Shown here: piece by piece, positions 1 through 10,604 of the stretch | Numbering within the stretch: position 1 is the first letter of the stretch | How the letters are laid out: each line of letters opens with the position of its first letter | DNA from: Spirodela intermedia | Taxonomy: Eukaryota; Streptophyta; Magnoliopsida; Alismatales; Araceae | Length of the DNA stretch: 64,000 nt | NCBI GenBank assembly: GCA_902729315.2 | Contig: LR746264.1 | Location: 3,326,878 to 3,390,877 of the forward strand | Reading direction: 5' to 3' | The notes under the pieces: model-generated | Told to the model about the DNA's origin: nothing | What the model saw: only the letters and a program-made list of their open reading frames with translations | Databases searched by the model: none | Program-made: the position numbers and the translations under genes

Positions 1-544
1 CTCTTATGAAGTGAAGGCTCATCGATCCCGACAGTCACGTTCTTAAGCTAAGACCGAGTTTTTTCGGGAAGGTAACATCTTTCTCATATGGTTATACATT
101 TTACTCCATTATTCATGGATCATCATGACCATGATACTCATCATCATCTCTCTCTCTCTCTCTCTCTCATCTTTTTCTCTCTCTCCATTCGCTGCTCTCC
201 ACTGCATCTATCTGTCTGCATATCTAACAGTCTGAGTATCAAAACAGCTATATATATATATATATATTAATGTGTTGGTGTGGGTGTGCGTGTGGGGTAG
301 GTGTTGTTACAATCTCCGCCATTGACGCGGGGGGCGGGGGGTATCTCTTAACAGCCGCAGTCCAGCGTGAGCTTTTATAAAGTGAATTCACATGTTGGAA
401 GCCGATCCTCTCTTCCGAGGTCAACAAGATTCCGCCACATAAACTTGTTTATTGTCCAAAAGAATGTCTGTTTCCCTGCAGAAGCCAGCTCCCCTTTCAC
501 GCGATCCTCTGACCAGGACACCCGATCACAACGGCCCTTTAGTT
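1..544. other. gene-free left edge with CT and AT microsatellites
   Basis: I see no convincing gene here. The stretch holds a (CT)n tract near 148-182, a (TA)n run near 249-268 and a G/GT-rich patch near 269-345. The short open frames run through simple repeats and lack recognisable domains. Confidence 0.6.
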
Positions 545-1260
545 TACAGTATCTCTCCATAGTAACCCAATAGGAGCCTATCTCCATGGCCTTCTCGTTT
601 GGAGGACCTCCCACCACTCCATCAACTAGAGAAGAACCTAGTAGGAGTCTATCTCCGCGGCTTTCTTATTTATAGCACCTTTCAACTGTCCATCAACAAG
701 ATAATAAGCTAATAGGAGTCTATCTCCATGCGTTTCTAGTTTATAGCACCTCTCACACCCTCCAACAAGATAATGACCTGATAGGAGTCCATCTCCGTGT
801 CTTTCTATCACTTGGTACACGTCTCTCCTCTCCATGAACAAGACAATCATCGACTGGGAGTAGCTCGATCTCCTCTCCATCAACACTGATGGAGAAACTA
901 GTAAGAGTCCATCTCCGTGTCTTCGTAGTTAGTCCGACCTACAGTTATCCTTAAACTTCAGTGCTTGGCGGAGAAGAATCGATATCACCGAGGATTCTTA
1001 CTTTGTATTCCCTCTCACCTCTCCATCAACGGGAGAAGGACCTAACTGCAGTCGATCACCAAGGGCTTTCAGTTCATACCACCTCTCCATCAACGAGAAG
1101 AGAAGAGCCCAGAGGAAGATAATGGCCACTGCCTTTCTAGTTTCTTCACCTGTCCACCAACAAGAGAAGAACTCAATAATAGTCGATCGCCATGCTTTTT
1201 AGTGTATAGCATCTCTCCACAAAAAGGGAGTAATCAAATGGAAGTGCATCATTGCTATAT
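545..1260. repeat. decayed minisatellite, period about 70 bp
   Basis: A block resembling 'aggagtctatctccatg', followed by a 'tttctagtttatagcacct' type block and a 'ctccatcaacaagagaag' type block, recurs about every 65-75 bp. Clear starts lie near 571, 644, 715 and 784, and more diverged ones near 905, 1042, 1175 and 1240. Copies decay toward the right. Open frames on both strands through this block reflect the repeat rather than a gene. Confidence 0.75.
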
Positions 1261-2750
1261 AGTCTGTATAGCCTCCTAGGATGCCGCCCATCCTCCCTGA
1301 ACTGTGTTCTCGGTGCAATTTCCAAGGATTATCTGTTCATTGGTTTTTCTAACCATTCTATATCTCGAATAGATTATCGAAGACTGCTTCATGTTGTTTT
1401 ACTACTAATCTATGACCTTTTGTTTGGATTATCCGATCGCGGGGATCTTGAGCGCGTCAAATATATGAGTGACAAGTAAGAATGAATAAGATTTTTCACC
1501 ATTTAGATGCTTGGATCATCCAATCGTGGGAATCTTGCATGAAACTAAAAATGAGGTACAATACATAAGAATATCTTATTTCTAATACTTAAATTATCAA
1601 TATCTTAAGGGAAAAATTAAATAAATGATTTTTTCATCATTTGAATGATATACATCGTAAACGAGTAAAGATAAGTCCAAGATTTCATAGTTTTAATGGT
1701 GTACACCGTAAAGTAAGTATAGAATAATTATAGTATTTTCCATGATTTGAATGACCAAGATCTTACAATGGTAACTTTATGAGACATCTCAGGTTTAATT
1801 CTCGACTCCAATTTATTTCATTTTATTGATTATTGAAATTTTATTTTATACCAGTGAAGAATAAATTGTATGGATTATTGAAGGAAATAACTTATAATGC
1901 TCTAAAAACAAATATATTCAATTTGTTTTTTAATTCAACGAACATGGAGATCAATCAGTGAATCAACTCACCATTGAATGACACCCATGAGTTTGGTTAT
2001 TGGGACGAATCAACCTAGGACACAGAAAAATAAAATTCCTACGACGATAAGCTCATTTCTCTCTTTATACCCATCTCCCTCTCTCTCTACCTCTTACTCT
2101 TCATGAAAAGAACAAGGAGACAAGGGAGGGAGGAGGGGAATCTCCCTTGGGCCCGATGATACAAGTCAAAGGTGTTCTCTGGTGATGGTGGGGAAGGGGT
2201 GCTTGTGAATTGCTGATCTCGTCAAGCATGCCGTTTTCCGGGGACTCATGAGGCGGCGGAGCAGGGTGGCGGCTGCGGAAGCTTTTTAGAGGGTGATGGG
2301 GGTGCTTATTCTTCGGATGCTGCTGATGTCTTCGCTGTCTTCTGCTGGAGCTGCCAGGACAGCTTGCTGCTGCTGCTGCTGCTTCGTCCGGTGGCTAGCC
2401 GGAGTTTAGTGGTTGGAGGTTTTGGGAGCCCCCGTGAGCGAAAGAGGAAGGGACAAGAGAAGGCAGGGTGGCTCCCCGTTGGGTGTCCGATTCATACGCG
2501 CCCGCTCCGTCCAATGGGTCTCCGACAAACATTCTCTCTCTCTCACTCTCTCTCTCTCTCTATCAATCTATCTCTATCTGTCTATGTATCTATGAAGAAG
2601 TGAAACTGTGGGAGCAGGAAAAACAGGCACTGTGGAATTCCTGAAACCCGTCCCCGTCCAGACTCTCTTCCACACTCTATCCCTATACACAGGGGAAACT
2701 GTCGGAAAGGTAGACAAGGGTACCGTCAGCAGCCCCAATCCCCCCCCCTT

Positions 2751-2797
<47 letters not shown>

Positions 2798-3130
2798 TCT
2801 TCACAAAGTGAAACCGTGAGCTGCGTAGAACCCCACTCGCACTCTACCTCTGCATGCCTACCTGTCCACTTCTCTCTATGTCTCTCTCTCTCTCTCTCCG
2901 CGTCTTCAGCCAAAGTCAACACAGGACAAGGGCTTCAAGACATAGAGAATCAGCCGTGGAGTGGGAAGACAATCCGAAACTCTCATATTTGAATCCAAAA
3001 AGTACATAAAAACCCTACAATTTCATCTTGCCTAATTTCCCAAAGATTTCATCCCACAGCCGACGGTGCTCAGGTCATGTCTTGCGAGACCCAAACCCAA
3101 TTGAATCTTGAGAGCGAAACTCCCAGAAAA
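1261..3130. other. intergenic DNA, AT-rich then CT-rich
   Basis: Positions 1480-2030 are AT-rich without features I can name. From about 2040 the composition turns to CT-rich and GC-richer sequence, with a (CTG)n run near 2364-2384 and (CT)n tracts near 2531-2570, 2760-2793 and 2881-2898. The small frames here encode repeat-derived Leu/Ser or Arg/Glu runs and I do not call them genes. Confidence 0.5.
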
Positions 3131-3170
3131 TGTGCCCCTTGCCGAAGCCTTCTTCATACCATATACAACT

Positions 3171-3171
<1 letters not shown>

Positions 3172-3215
<44 letters not shown>

Positions 3216-3306
3216 CCAGTTAACAAAACCCGATTCCATCACAAAAGATAAGTTCGGCCCAGAACGATTCTCTCTCTACATCTCTCTCTCTCTCTCTCTC
3301 TCTCTA
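3172..3306. repeat. paired (GA)n and (CT)n tracts in the leader of the first PPR gene
   Basis: A (GA)n tract at about 3173-3212 is followed about 60 bp later by a (CT)n tract at about 3271-3306, just 5' of the ATG at 3338. The two tracts are complementary and could pair as a hairpin in RNA. GA/CT-rich 5' leaders are common in plants. Confidence 0.8.
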
Positions 3307-3337
3307 CCAAAGCTCAGCCACTCTGGGAGAGGAGACA

Positions 3338-5237
3338 ATGGTGCAAAGGGCTGCAAGGCCCGTGAGCCTCCCCACTGTTTTTGCAAGGGCAGCCAGCTCG
3401 AGGGTCCTATCACCGACGGCCCATTCGGATCCCCCGGCCCAACCCAGCGCCACCTCAGCATTGCCATCTCTCCCTCCCTCGCCGGCGACGAGCACGAAGC
3501 TGATGAGCGCCTACTTCTCCAGCGGACTACCCAATCACGCCCGCCAAGTGTTCGACAAAATGTCCCAAAGAGACGTTGTCTCATGGACGGCCCTCATCTC
3601 CGGCTATTCTTCCTCCAGCCTGCAAGAAGACGCCTTCTCAGCGTTCTGCGCGATGATGGCGGAGGGAGTTCCCCCCAACGCCTACACAATCTCCAGCGTC
3701 CTCAAGATCTGCAGCGGCGGCGGCGCCTCCGCTGCGGCGGCGTTGCAGGGGGTCGCCGTGAAGTTCGGCGTGGACGGCCAGTGCTATGTGGCGAACGCCC
3801 TCCTTGCCGCCTACGCCGCCTGCGGCGGCGCCGCCGGCATGCGCGATGCTCGCGCCATCTTCGATAGGATTGCACCCAAAACGGCGGTCCCCTGGACGAC
3901 GATGATCGCCGGCTACGTTCGCTCCGGCGATGGCCACGCCGCCGTTGAAGAGTTCCGTCGAATGCTGCAGGTGGATGATTCTGACAGTGTTGGATGAATA
4001 CATGTGACAGTGTTGGATGATTCTGTCGTTGTGGATGGTGCAGGAAGGTGTGGGGCTGAGCCCCTTCAGCTGCTCCGCCGCCGTGAGAGCGTCTGCCATG
4101 GTGGGATCCTTTGCCTTCGGCGAGCAAATCCACTCTGCGGCGATTAAATTAGGGTTCGAGGAGAACCTTCCCGTGGGGAACTCCCTCCTGGACATGTACT
4201 GCAGATGCCGGAGCTTGTCGGAGGCGGAGCAGTTCTTCAGGGAGATGCGCCGGCGAGATCTGATAACCTGGAACACCATGATTTCAGGGATGGAGAAAGG
4301 GAGCCCCCGGAGGGCGATGGGGCTTCTGGTGGAGATGGGCTCCGATGGCCTCCAACCCAACTGCTTCACCTTCACCACCATCGCCGCCGCCTGCGGGAAC
4401 CTGACTCTCCTTGCCCACGGGCGGCAGCTCCACGCCGCCGCCGTCCGCCGGGGCTACGCCGATGACCTGCCCCTCGCCAACGCCATCGTCGACATGTACG
4501 CCAAGTGCGGAAGCATTGCAGCAGCGATTAGGGTTTTTGACAGGATGACTCGCAGGGACCTGGTCTCGTGGACCTCCATGATGATGGGGTACGGCGCCCA
4601 TGGGCTCGCAGAGGAAGCGATGAAGCTCTTCTCGGAGATGATCGCCTGCGGGGTCTCGCCGGACCAAGTCGTCCTTCTGGGCCTGCTCAGCGCATGCAGC
4701 CACGCAGGGTTCGTGGAGGAGGGGATGAAGTACTTCACCTCCCTGGGTGGTGGCGGCGGCGTCAGCTCGGGCGGACAAGAGACGTATGGCTGCGTGGTTG
4801 ACTTGCTGGGGAGATCGGGAAGGATCGCAGAGGCCTGCGAGGTGATGGGGAAGATGCCGTTCGAGCCTGATGAGTCCGTCTGGGGAGCTCTCCTCGGAGC
4901 TTGCAGGATCCACGGGAACGCCGCCGTGGGGAAGATCGCCGCCGGGAAGATCCTGGAGAAGACGGGCGCCGCCGCCGACGCGTACGCCGTGCTGTGTACT
5001 ATACTTGCAGGCGGCGGCGAGTGGGGGGAGTTTGCGAGGACCAGGAGGATGATGAGGGCGGTGGGGGCGAGGAAGGAGGCGGGGAGGAGCTGGGTGGAGG
5101 CGAAGGGGGCCGTCTCCATGTTCGCAGCCGCAGACAAGCAGCATCCTCAGATGGGCCTGGTTTACGGAGCTCTGGAAACCCTAACGGAGATCATGAAAAC
5201 GGAAGACCGTCCATGGACTTTGGAGGAGATAACCTGA
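3338..5237 (+). CDS. PGN-like: PLS-class PPR protein, PGN-like (At1g56570 type), with one 73-nt intron
   Basis: Pentatricopeptide repeat proteins bind organelle RNA. The PLS class acts in mitochondria or plastids, mostly in editing or processing. Exons are 3338-3970 and 4044-5237; joining CAG to GAA at a phase-0 GT-AG intron (3971-4043) gives 608 residues. The tandem repeats show motifs such as DVVSWTALISGY, DLITWNTMISG, VDMYAKCG and DLVSWTSMMMGY, followed by an E-type tail without a DYW domain. Length and residue pattern match my memory of Arabidopsis PGN, which is about 610 residues. Without splicing, the first frame stops after 219 codons and the second frame continues the same repeats, so either the intron is real or the gene carries a 73-bp disruptive insertion. 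The N-terminus is Arg/Ser/Pro-rich, compatible with organelle import. It converges on the next PPR gene. Confidence 0.85.
3971..4043 (+). other. 73-nt intron (or insertion) with internal duplication in the PGN-like gene
   Basis: The segment starts GT and ends with CAG, is not a multiple of three, and contains in-frame stops. A block 'gacagtgttggatga' occurs twice within it, and 'gtggatg' appears at its start and again near its end. Removing it exactly restores the PPR frame between RRMLQ and EGVGL. At this length it is near the lower limit for plant introns. Confidence 0.7.
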
Positions 5238-5758
5238 TTCACCTCTTTACTGCCCCATCCGCCATTATTTCCCTCGCTGTCATCACCTGGGAAGCAACTT
5301 GAAGAAGGGAATCGGCGCCATGCCTGCACCAAGATTCAGACGATCGACAGATCCCGATCATCTGAATCGGGAGCTGCCCAAGATTCAAAACCCGTTTTTT
5401 AATGCAGGGTCGGAAAAATCCCGTGATAAATAACATCATCGGCAATGGCGGGATTCTGATCTGCATTGTAACCGCATATTCCCAACAAAAGCATGTCGCC
5501 CATGGTGCAACCATGAATTCTTCATGTTCTCAAATATGTTCTTAGTAATATTCATGTTGGAACTAGGAGTTTAAATAATATTAAGGGGGAGCACTTCCTC
5601 GAATCATGATGGTTCATAACCGGCACAACTCGAACATCAAGCTGATCCGTACCTCCATGAATCCAGCTGAAGAGCATGAAGCTTTGACACTCGCTCAGAA
5701 GAACCCTATCATTTCCTCTCTCCAACCTACTTCTTGCAGAGTCTCCATTGCCACGGTT
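5238..5758. other. 520-bp spacer between two convergent PPR genes
   Basis: This holds the 3' ends of both convergent PPR genes. I see no other gene, and no strong polyadenylation signal that can be assigned with confidence. Confidence 0.5.
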
Positions 5759-7231
5759 TCAGAGGACCATGGAGCTCCAACCGGCCGCCGCCTTCCTCGT
5801 GCCCATCTCCGCCATCGCCTTCCTCACCTCGGCGGCGGCGTCCCACCTCATCGACGACGCAAAAACCTCCGACAGGAACAGATACCCGGAGGCCTCACGG
5901 GGCAAGATCTTCACCAGCCGCGCCGCCACCACCTCGCCGAGCAACCAGTCCCCCGCCGCCCTGCACGAGCTCAGCAGAGCTCCCCAGATAGCCGCATCTG
6001 GTTCCATGGGCATCGAGCGGACGACGGCGAGAGCTTCTCCGACATTGCCGGCGCGGCCGTAGAGGTCGACCATGCACCCGTAGTGCTTCAAGCTCGGCAG
6101 TATGCGGTGCTCTTCGATCATCTGGGAGAAGAATTCGCTGCCGCCGGCGACATCGCCGGAGTGGCGGCAGGCGGTGAGGATGCCGAGGAAGGTCGCTCCG
6201 TCGGGAGGGATGTTCAACCTCTGCATCTCCTCGAAGAGGCGGATGGCGGCGCCGCCGCCGCCGTTCACTGCGAGACCGTGGATCATGCAGTTCCACGAAC
6301 CAACGCTCTTTGCCGGCATGGCGGAGAAGACCTCGTCGGCGGCGGCGATGGCACCGCACTTGGCGTACATTCCGACGAGACTCGTTCCGAGGGTGATGTT
6401 CAGCTCCAGGCCCCTCACTGTCAGGAAACCATGCACCATCTTCCCCAGGAAGAGCTCCCCGAGCTTGGCGCATGCGCAGAGGATGAAGACGATGGTGGAG
6501 TTGCAGGGTTGGATTCCCAGCTTCGTCATCTCCTCCAAAACCTTGAGGGCGTCATCAAGACGGCCCCTTTCAGCGTATGCCATGACCAGGACCCCCCAAG
6601 AGATCTCGCTTCTACTATTCATTTCGTCGAACATCTTCCGAGCAATATCTGGGTCGCCGGAGTCGCCGTAGAACTGGACGAGAGCGGTGGTGGCGTAGAG
6701 GCACCGGCGGAGGAGACCCATCTTGGCGAAGTGGCCGTGAACTTGCCGGCCTTCTCGGAGAGCCGCCGCCGCCGAGCAGCAGCCGAGGAGGAAGCAGAGG
6801 GTGTAGCCGTTGGGGCGGAGGCCTCGCCGGAGAAGGTCCCGATAGAAGATGAACGAGCGGAGGGGAAATAAACTCCGGCAAAAGGCCTGCAAGAGGAGGT
6901 TGTAGGAGAAGAGATCGGGGTGGCGGATTTGGGAGAAGAGCTTGGTGGCGCGGGGGAGATCCGGTGGGTCGAGCCGGTGAGTGAGGAACTTGAGAAGCCG
7001 GCTTGCAGCGAAGGTGTCGAGGAACATGCCGGCGGCGACGATCTGGGCGTGGATCTGGTTGAAACTGGTAGGGTCCGGTGGACATGTCTCTAGATAGCGG
7101 AGAAGGTGGTTGCTCAGCGTCAGACGAGGAGGAGGAGGAGGAGGAGGATGGACCAGGTCCCCGGCGCCGACGGCGGAGGAGGGAGGCGGCCGGCGGAGGA
7201 GGACAATGAGCTGCCGTCTCCGGATGGTCAT
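5759..7231 (-). CDS. PLS-class PPR protein with E-type C-terminus, intronless
   Basis: This is a 490-residue organelle RNA-binding PPR protein in one exon. From the ATG at 7231 it has an Arg-rich N-terminus and a polyproline run, encoded by a (GGA)n-like stretch near 7128-7149 on the plus strand. PLS repeats follow, with hallmarks such as HPDLFSYNLLLQAF, LVGMYAKCG, SVGSWNCMIHGLAVNG and MVDLYGRAG. It ends with the E-motif pattern (MEPDAAIWGALLSSCR) and stops soon after, without a DYW deaminase domain. E-type proteins usually need a separate DYW partner for editing. I do not recognise a specific ortholog. Coding DNA is very GC-rich. A decayed copy of part of this gene lies at 9878-10025. Confidence 0.9.
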   Translation of the reverse strand: MTIRRRQLIVLLRRPPPSSAVGAGDLVHPPPPPPPRLTLSNHLLRYLETCPPDPTSFNQIHAQIVAAGMFLDTFAASRLLKFLTHRLDPPDLPRATKLFSQIRHPDLFSYNLLLQAFCRSLFPLRSFIFYRDLLRRGLRPNGYTLCFLLGCCSAAAALREGRQVHGHFAKMGLLRRCLYATTALVQFYGDSGDPDIARKMFDEMNSRSEISWGVLVMAYAERGRLDDALKVLEEMTKLGIQPCNSTIVFILCACAKLGELFLGKMVHGFLTVRGLELNITLGTSLVGMYAKCGAIAAADEVFSAMPAKSVGSWNCMIHGLAVNGGGGAAIRLFEEMQRLNIPPDGATFLGILTACRHSGDVAGGSEFFSQMIEEHRILPSLKHYGCMVDLYGRAGNVGEALAVVRSMPMEPDAAIWGALLSSCRAAGDWLLGEVVAARLVKILPREASGYLFLSEVFASSMRWDAAAEVRKAMAEMGTRKAAAGWSSMVL

Positions 7232-7692
7232 AGACGGCGGCGCCGCAGTTGATCATGCCAGAAAGTTCACAAGAGCCCATGAGAGAAGTGAGCCCCCATC
7301 ACAAGGACTACAAATAAAGGTATCATCTTTCTCGAAAGCTTCTGCTATTCCTTCAAAGAAATTAGGAGGAGAGTGGAAGCCGTTCTTATTGTAGACTGTA
7401 TGGCGAGCATCTACTACCATCTACGTCCAGTGAAAAGTGAAGACATGCTAGCCATCGTCAAAATTACATGACATGCGCTACATGGTGCTTATCCAGCCAT
7501 CGAGGCCATGAAGATCTGGATACCATGTCTACTTTGGGGATCATTTACCGTCATTGTGCATGTGTTACTATGTTGACTTATCTTGAGAACATTATTTGAT
7601 GTGATCTACTCTGCTACACAAGACTGATACAATGTACGATTCTTTAGGAGTACTAAGTCATCAAGTCAAATGTATTTTTGATCACACACACC
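7232..7692. other. upstream region of the second PPR gene
   Basis: This is the promoter-side flank of the minus-strand PPR gene; composition falls from GC-rich to AT-rich by about 7400. I see no gene and no clear motif. Confidence 0.45.
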
Positions 7693-9887
7693 ACTAAATG
7701 AAGATATTTTTTTGATAAGATTTAGACCATTATTTTAAGGTGATTCAAATGCATGATCTAAAGAAGGTGATGGTGGCCAACATGTACCTCTTAAATAGTA
7801 TAAACTTTGTTGAGTCACTATATATGAAATTGCAACAAACATTCTAATTAAGTTAGTCAAATTATGCCTTTTTAATTCACAAAAGATATATGAGATTCAC
7901 TTAATTAGAAAGTCAATATAGGTTAAAGATGTATACATATTTTACAGTAACTCAGCCTCTCACCTATATCCACTATCTTAAGAGCTTTTACTCCTTAGGT
8001 TGCACTAATCTTCATCAAAGATTACTATACATATTCATGACGATTAGTACTTAACAACTCTCATGGAATCAACTATTCTAACGTTCATGAAATCACCAAT
8101 CAAATATCTTTCAAGTTGTCAACTGTTCTAGTGCTCATGAAAATCATTATAGGATTACTTTAGGGATAATCACTACACTACTAAGTTTCTAACTTTAGTC
8201 AACCAAACAACTCAAGGTGCCATCAAACATGAGTGGTGAGACACTTCATAGTTCAAGCCACTATGCCACTACTTGGTGTAGTTTCTAATTTACAAAGATA
8301 GACTGTAATCTTAACATAACGTTATCATTTTGATTGCTCAAATTTAAAGACTAAATTGATGTTTTTTCAACTTATATTTTTTCTTTGTTCAATTGGCTAG
8401 ATTCCTTCTTACTTACTTTGGCTTCTCTATATTTGAAATGATTTCTCCTTTCAATTTGTTAAGTCAAAATTGATCTTCTTCTTCTTATTAATGCATAATG
8501 GAGTGCTAGATATGAATGTTGTGCCACTTCCTCTCCTCTACTATTGGTGTCCACCTAGGAGATGTTCTAATCAAATTCAGTAAATTAACTAGTGTTTAAA
8601 GTATTAGATCTATGATTGATGAAATCATTCATAATTTAAAGTTATAATTAATATTTCCATTAATCCAACATAGAAAATAGTCATTCTAAATCTGGTGATT
8701 AAAACTTATAACATATGAAGTGAATCCAATTATGTTAAGTATAGTAATTAAAATATTTAATATATGGTTGATAAAACATTTAAAGATCATTTAATTCATA
8801 TCGATTAGAAAGTGCATTCATGCCTTTGTGACATTGCTTTAATAAGACTAGATAAATTCAATGATATAGTAGAAGTGAGACAGCATACTTTATCAATAAC
8901 ACTCATAAGAGCCAAATAGTGGTCTATTAGACACCCTCAAAGTATATTATTATTAGGTATCCAATATATAAGGACCATAATTTTCTTTTAAAAGACTTTT
9001 TTCTAGGTAACAAGAAATAAGAAAAATATTTGATCAAAATATCAAATTGTCCATGATGTGCAAAAAATATTGTTCCATAAAAATGATGGGCGAACAATTT
9101 AAGAAAGAGCCTTATGTTGTAAGAATAGGTCCAATATATTATGTCATTCAAATGCAATTAATTAAAAGTAGAGAAGTTTCATGTTTTAGCAATTTATTTA
9201 ATCTATCCTATGATATTTGAAGCAATTCTAACCATCTTATCGAAAGTAAAACAAATAGAACCAAGTGCAATAAATGGGTTCATGAGGCCCATTTACTTCT
9301 AATCAAAATTTTCTAAAAAGAAGAAGCCTTTTTCAAAACGATTCAAAAGATAGTTGATTAGATATGGCATGAGGTCAGGCTTGCAAATCCCATGCTAGAT
9401 AGACTAACCAAGAGAGTAGACAATGGCACTTTGCAAGCCTATAAGGTTTAGTGGTTGTTAAAGTGCTTCGGATCCAATAAAATCAGATTGAGCTGAACTA
9501 ATATTTTAAAACAACTAGAAGCTTAGTCTAATTTGACCGTGAGCCCTTTAACATCCCATAGATCTTGTGTTCGGAAAGTAGTCTTGTTTGCCCCAATTCT
9601 TCTCCATGAGTTTGACCTTCAAACCATAATGAAGAAAAATGAAACTGGACATTTAAGTTTTTCCAATCTTTTAGCTTATAATGACAATCCCTTCCCTTGG
9701 TAGGAAAATCCCTCACCCCCCTTTCTTGACATGTCTATAGCAACTACTTCCATGCTCAATAGTTACCATTCTCTTTCATGAAACTTATTAGACTTTTCAA
9801 TTGTAAAACTATGTTTTAGACTTAAGGCACAAATATTATAATAAACTATTAAATTGATAGTAGATTTCATGAAGACCACATCTCCTC
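7693..9887 (+). repeat. direct repeat copy 1 (about 2.2 kb)
   Basis: This stretch aligns along its whole length with 10605-12708. Shared landmarks include 'actaaatgaagatattt' at the start, the block with 'ggtgattcaaatgca', the block 'gtcaggcttgcaaatc', and 'acttaaggcacaaatatta' near the end. Substitutions are frequent, so the duplication is old. I see no intact reading frame and no recognisable transposon protein. The element type is unknown; it could be a tandem segmental duplication or a pair of long terminal repeats. Confidence 0.8.
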
Positions 9888-10025
9888 GAAGAGAAAGATG
9901 GCAGTGGTGCCGCTGTCGTTCACTGTGAGGCTGTGGATCATGTCATTCCATGAACCAATGCTCTTTGTCGGCATGGTAGAGAAGACCTTGTTGGTCGGAG
10001 TGGTGGCAATGGTGCTTAACTTGAT
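9878..10025 (-). pseudogene. decayed fragment of the neighbouring PPR gene
   Basis: About 145 bp matches positions 6224-6365 inside the minus-strand PPR gene, in the same orientation. The shared run goes from 'catctcctcgaagag' through 'ttcactg', 'tggatcatg' and 'gaaccaa' to 'gagaagacc'. Most differences are C-to-T or G-to-A changes, as expected for methylated DNA that has decayed. It begins where direct repeat copy 1 ends, so it was probably captured or copied when the repeat formed. The frame is not maintained. Confidence 0.85.
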
Positions 10026-10604
10026 TTAGTCGTTGTGTAATAAATAACATAGATTTAAAATTTATAAAACTAGATTTTTAGATTTTTAAAAAAATTAGAA
10101 TAAATAAATCAATTATAATTTGATAATAGGTTCTAAACAAGCCACTTCAAATAGGTTCAGTGCTCCAAAAAAAATCTCTATAAACTATAGCTCATGAAGT
10201 CTTAGTTTCTTTGCAGTTGATGAAGAAAAATATGTTGTGGGATACAAGTAGATCCAAATTAGGCTTATACTTCTATTGATTGTCCTTCTCTACATTGACT
10301 AGGGATAAGAATTCGCCACTTGTAGGGCGACGCCTTTTTTTTATGAACACCCCACCACTGAATAATGAACTTTATCAATCTTTGCCTCTAACCTAACTAG
10401 GAGAGAGAACACATGGTCAAGCCAGGCTGCCCTTCCTTATCTTCTAAAATATCAATGATTGATTGACTCAAAGAATTCATAGATTACTTCAATGGGTGCA
10501 ACTAAGCAAGCATCTAAGCTTTTGAGTTGATCATAAGGATGTACAAAATATTGAGTTATATTTTAAAATTTTCTTAAAAGAATATAATTTTTTATGTTTT
10601 TTAG
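10026..10604. other. spacer between the direct repeat copies
   Basis: AT-rich DNA with no gene or recognisable transposon feature. Together with the PPR fragment it makes up the roughly 0.7-kb unique segment between the two long direct repeats. Confidence 0.5.

Noticed and set aside
3130-3867. A 245-codon plus-strand frame overlapping the PPR start
   Set aside because: It runs through (GA)n and (CT)n tracts and then an out-of-frame reading of the PPR exon; no domain is present.
3338-5237. The PGN-like gene as a pseudogene split in two
   Set aside because: A single GT-AG intron restores the full frame and family length, with no other stops; the pseudogene option is kept only as an alternative.
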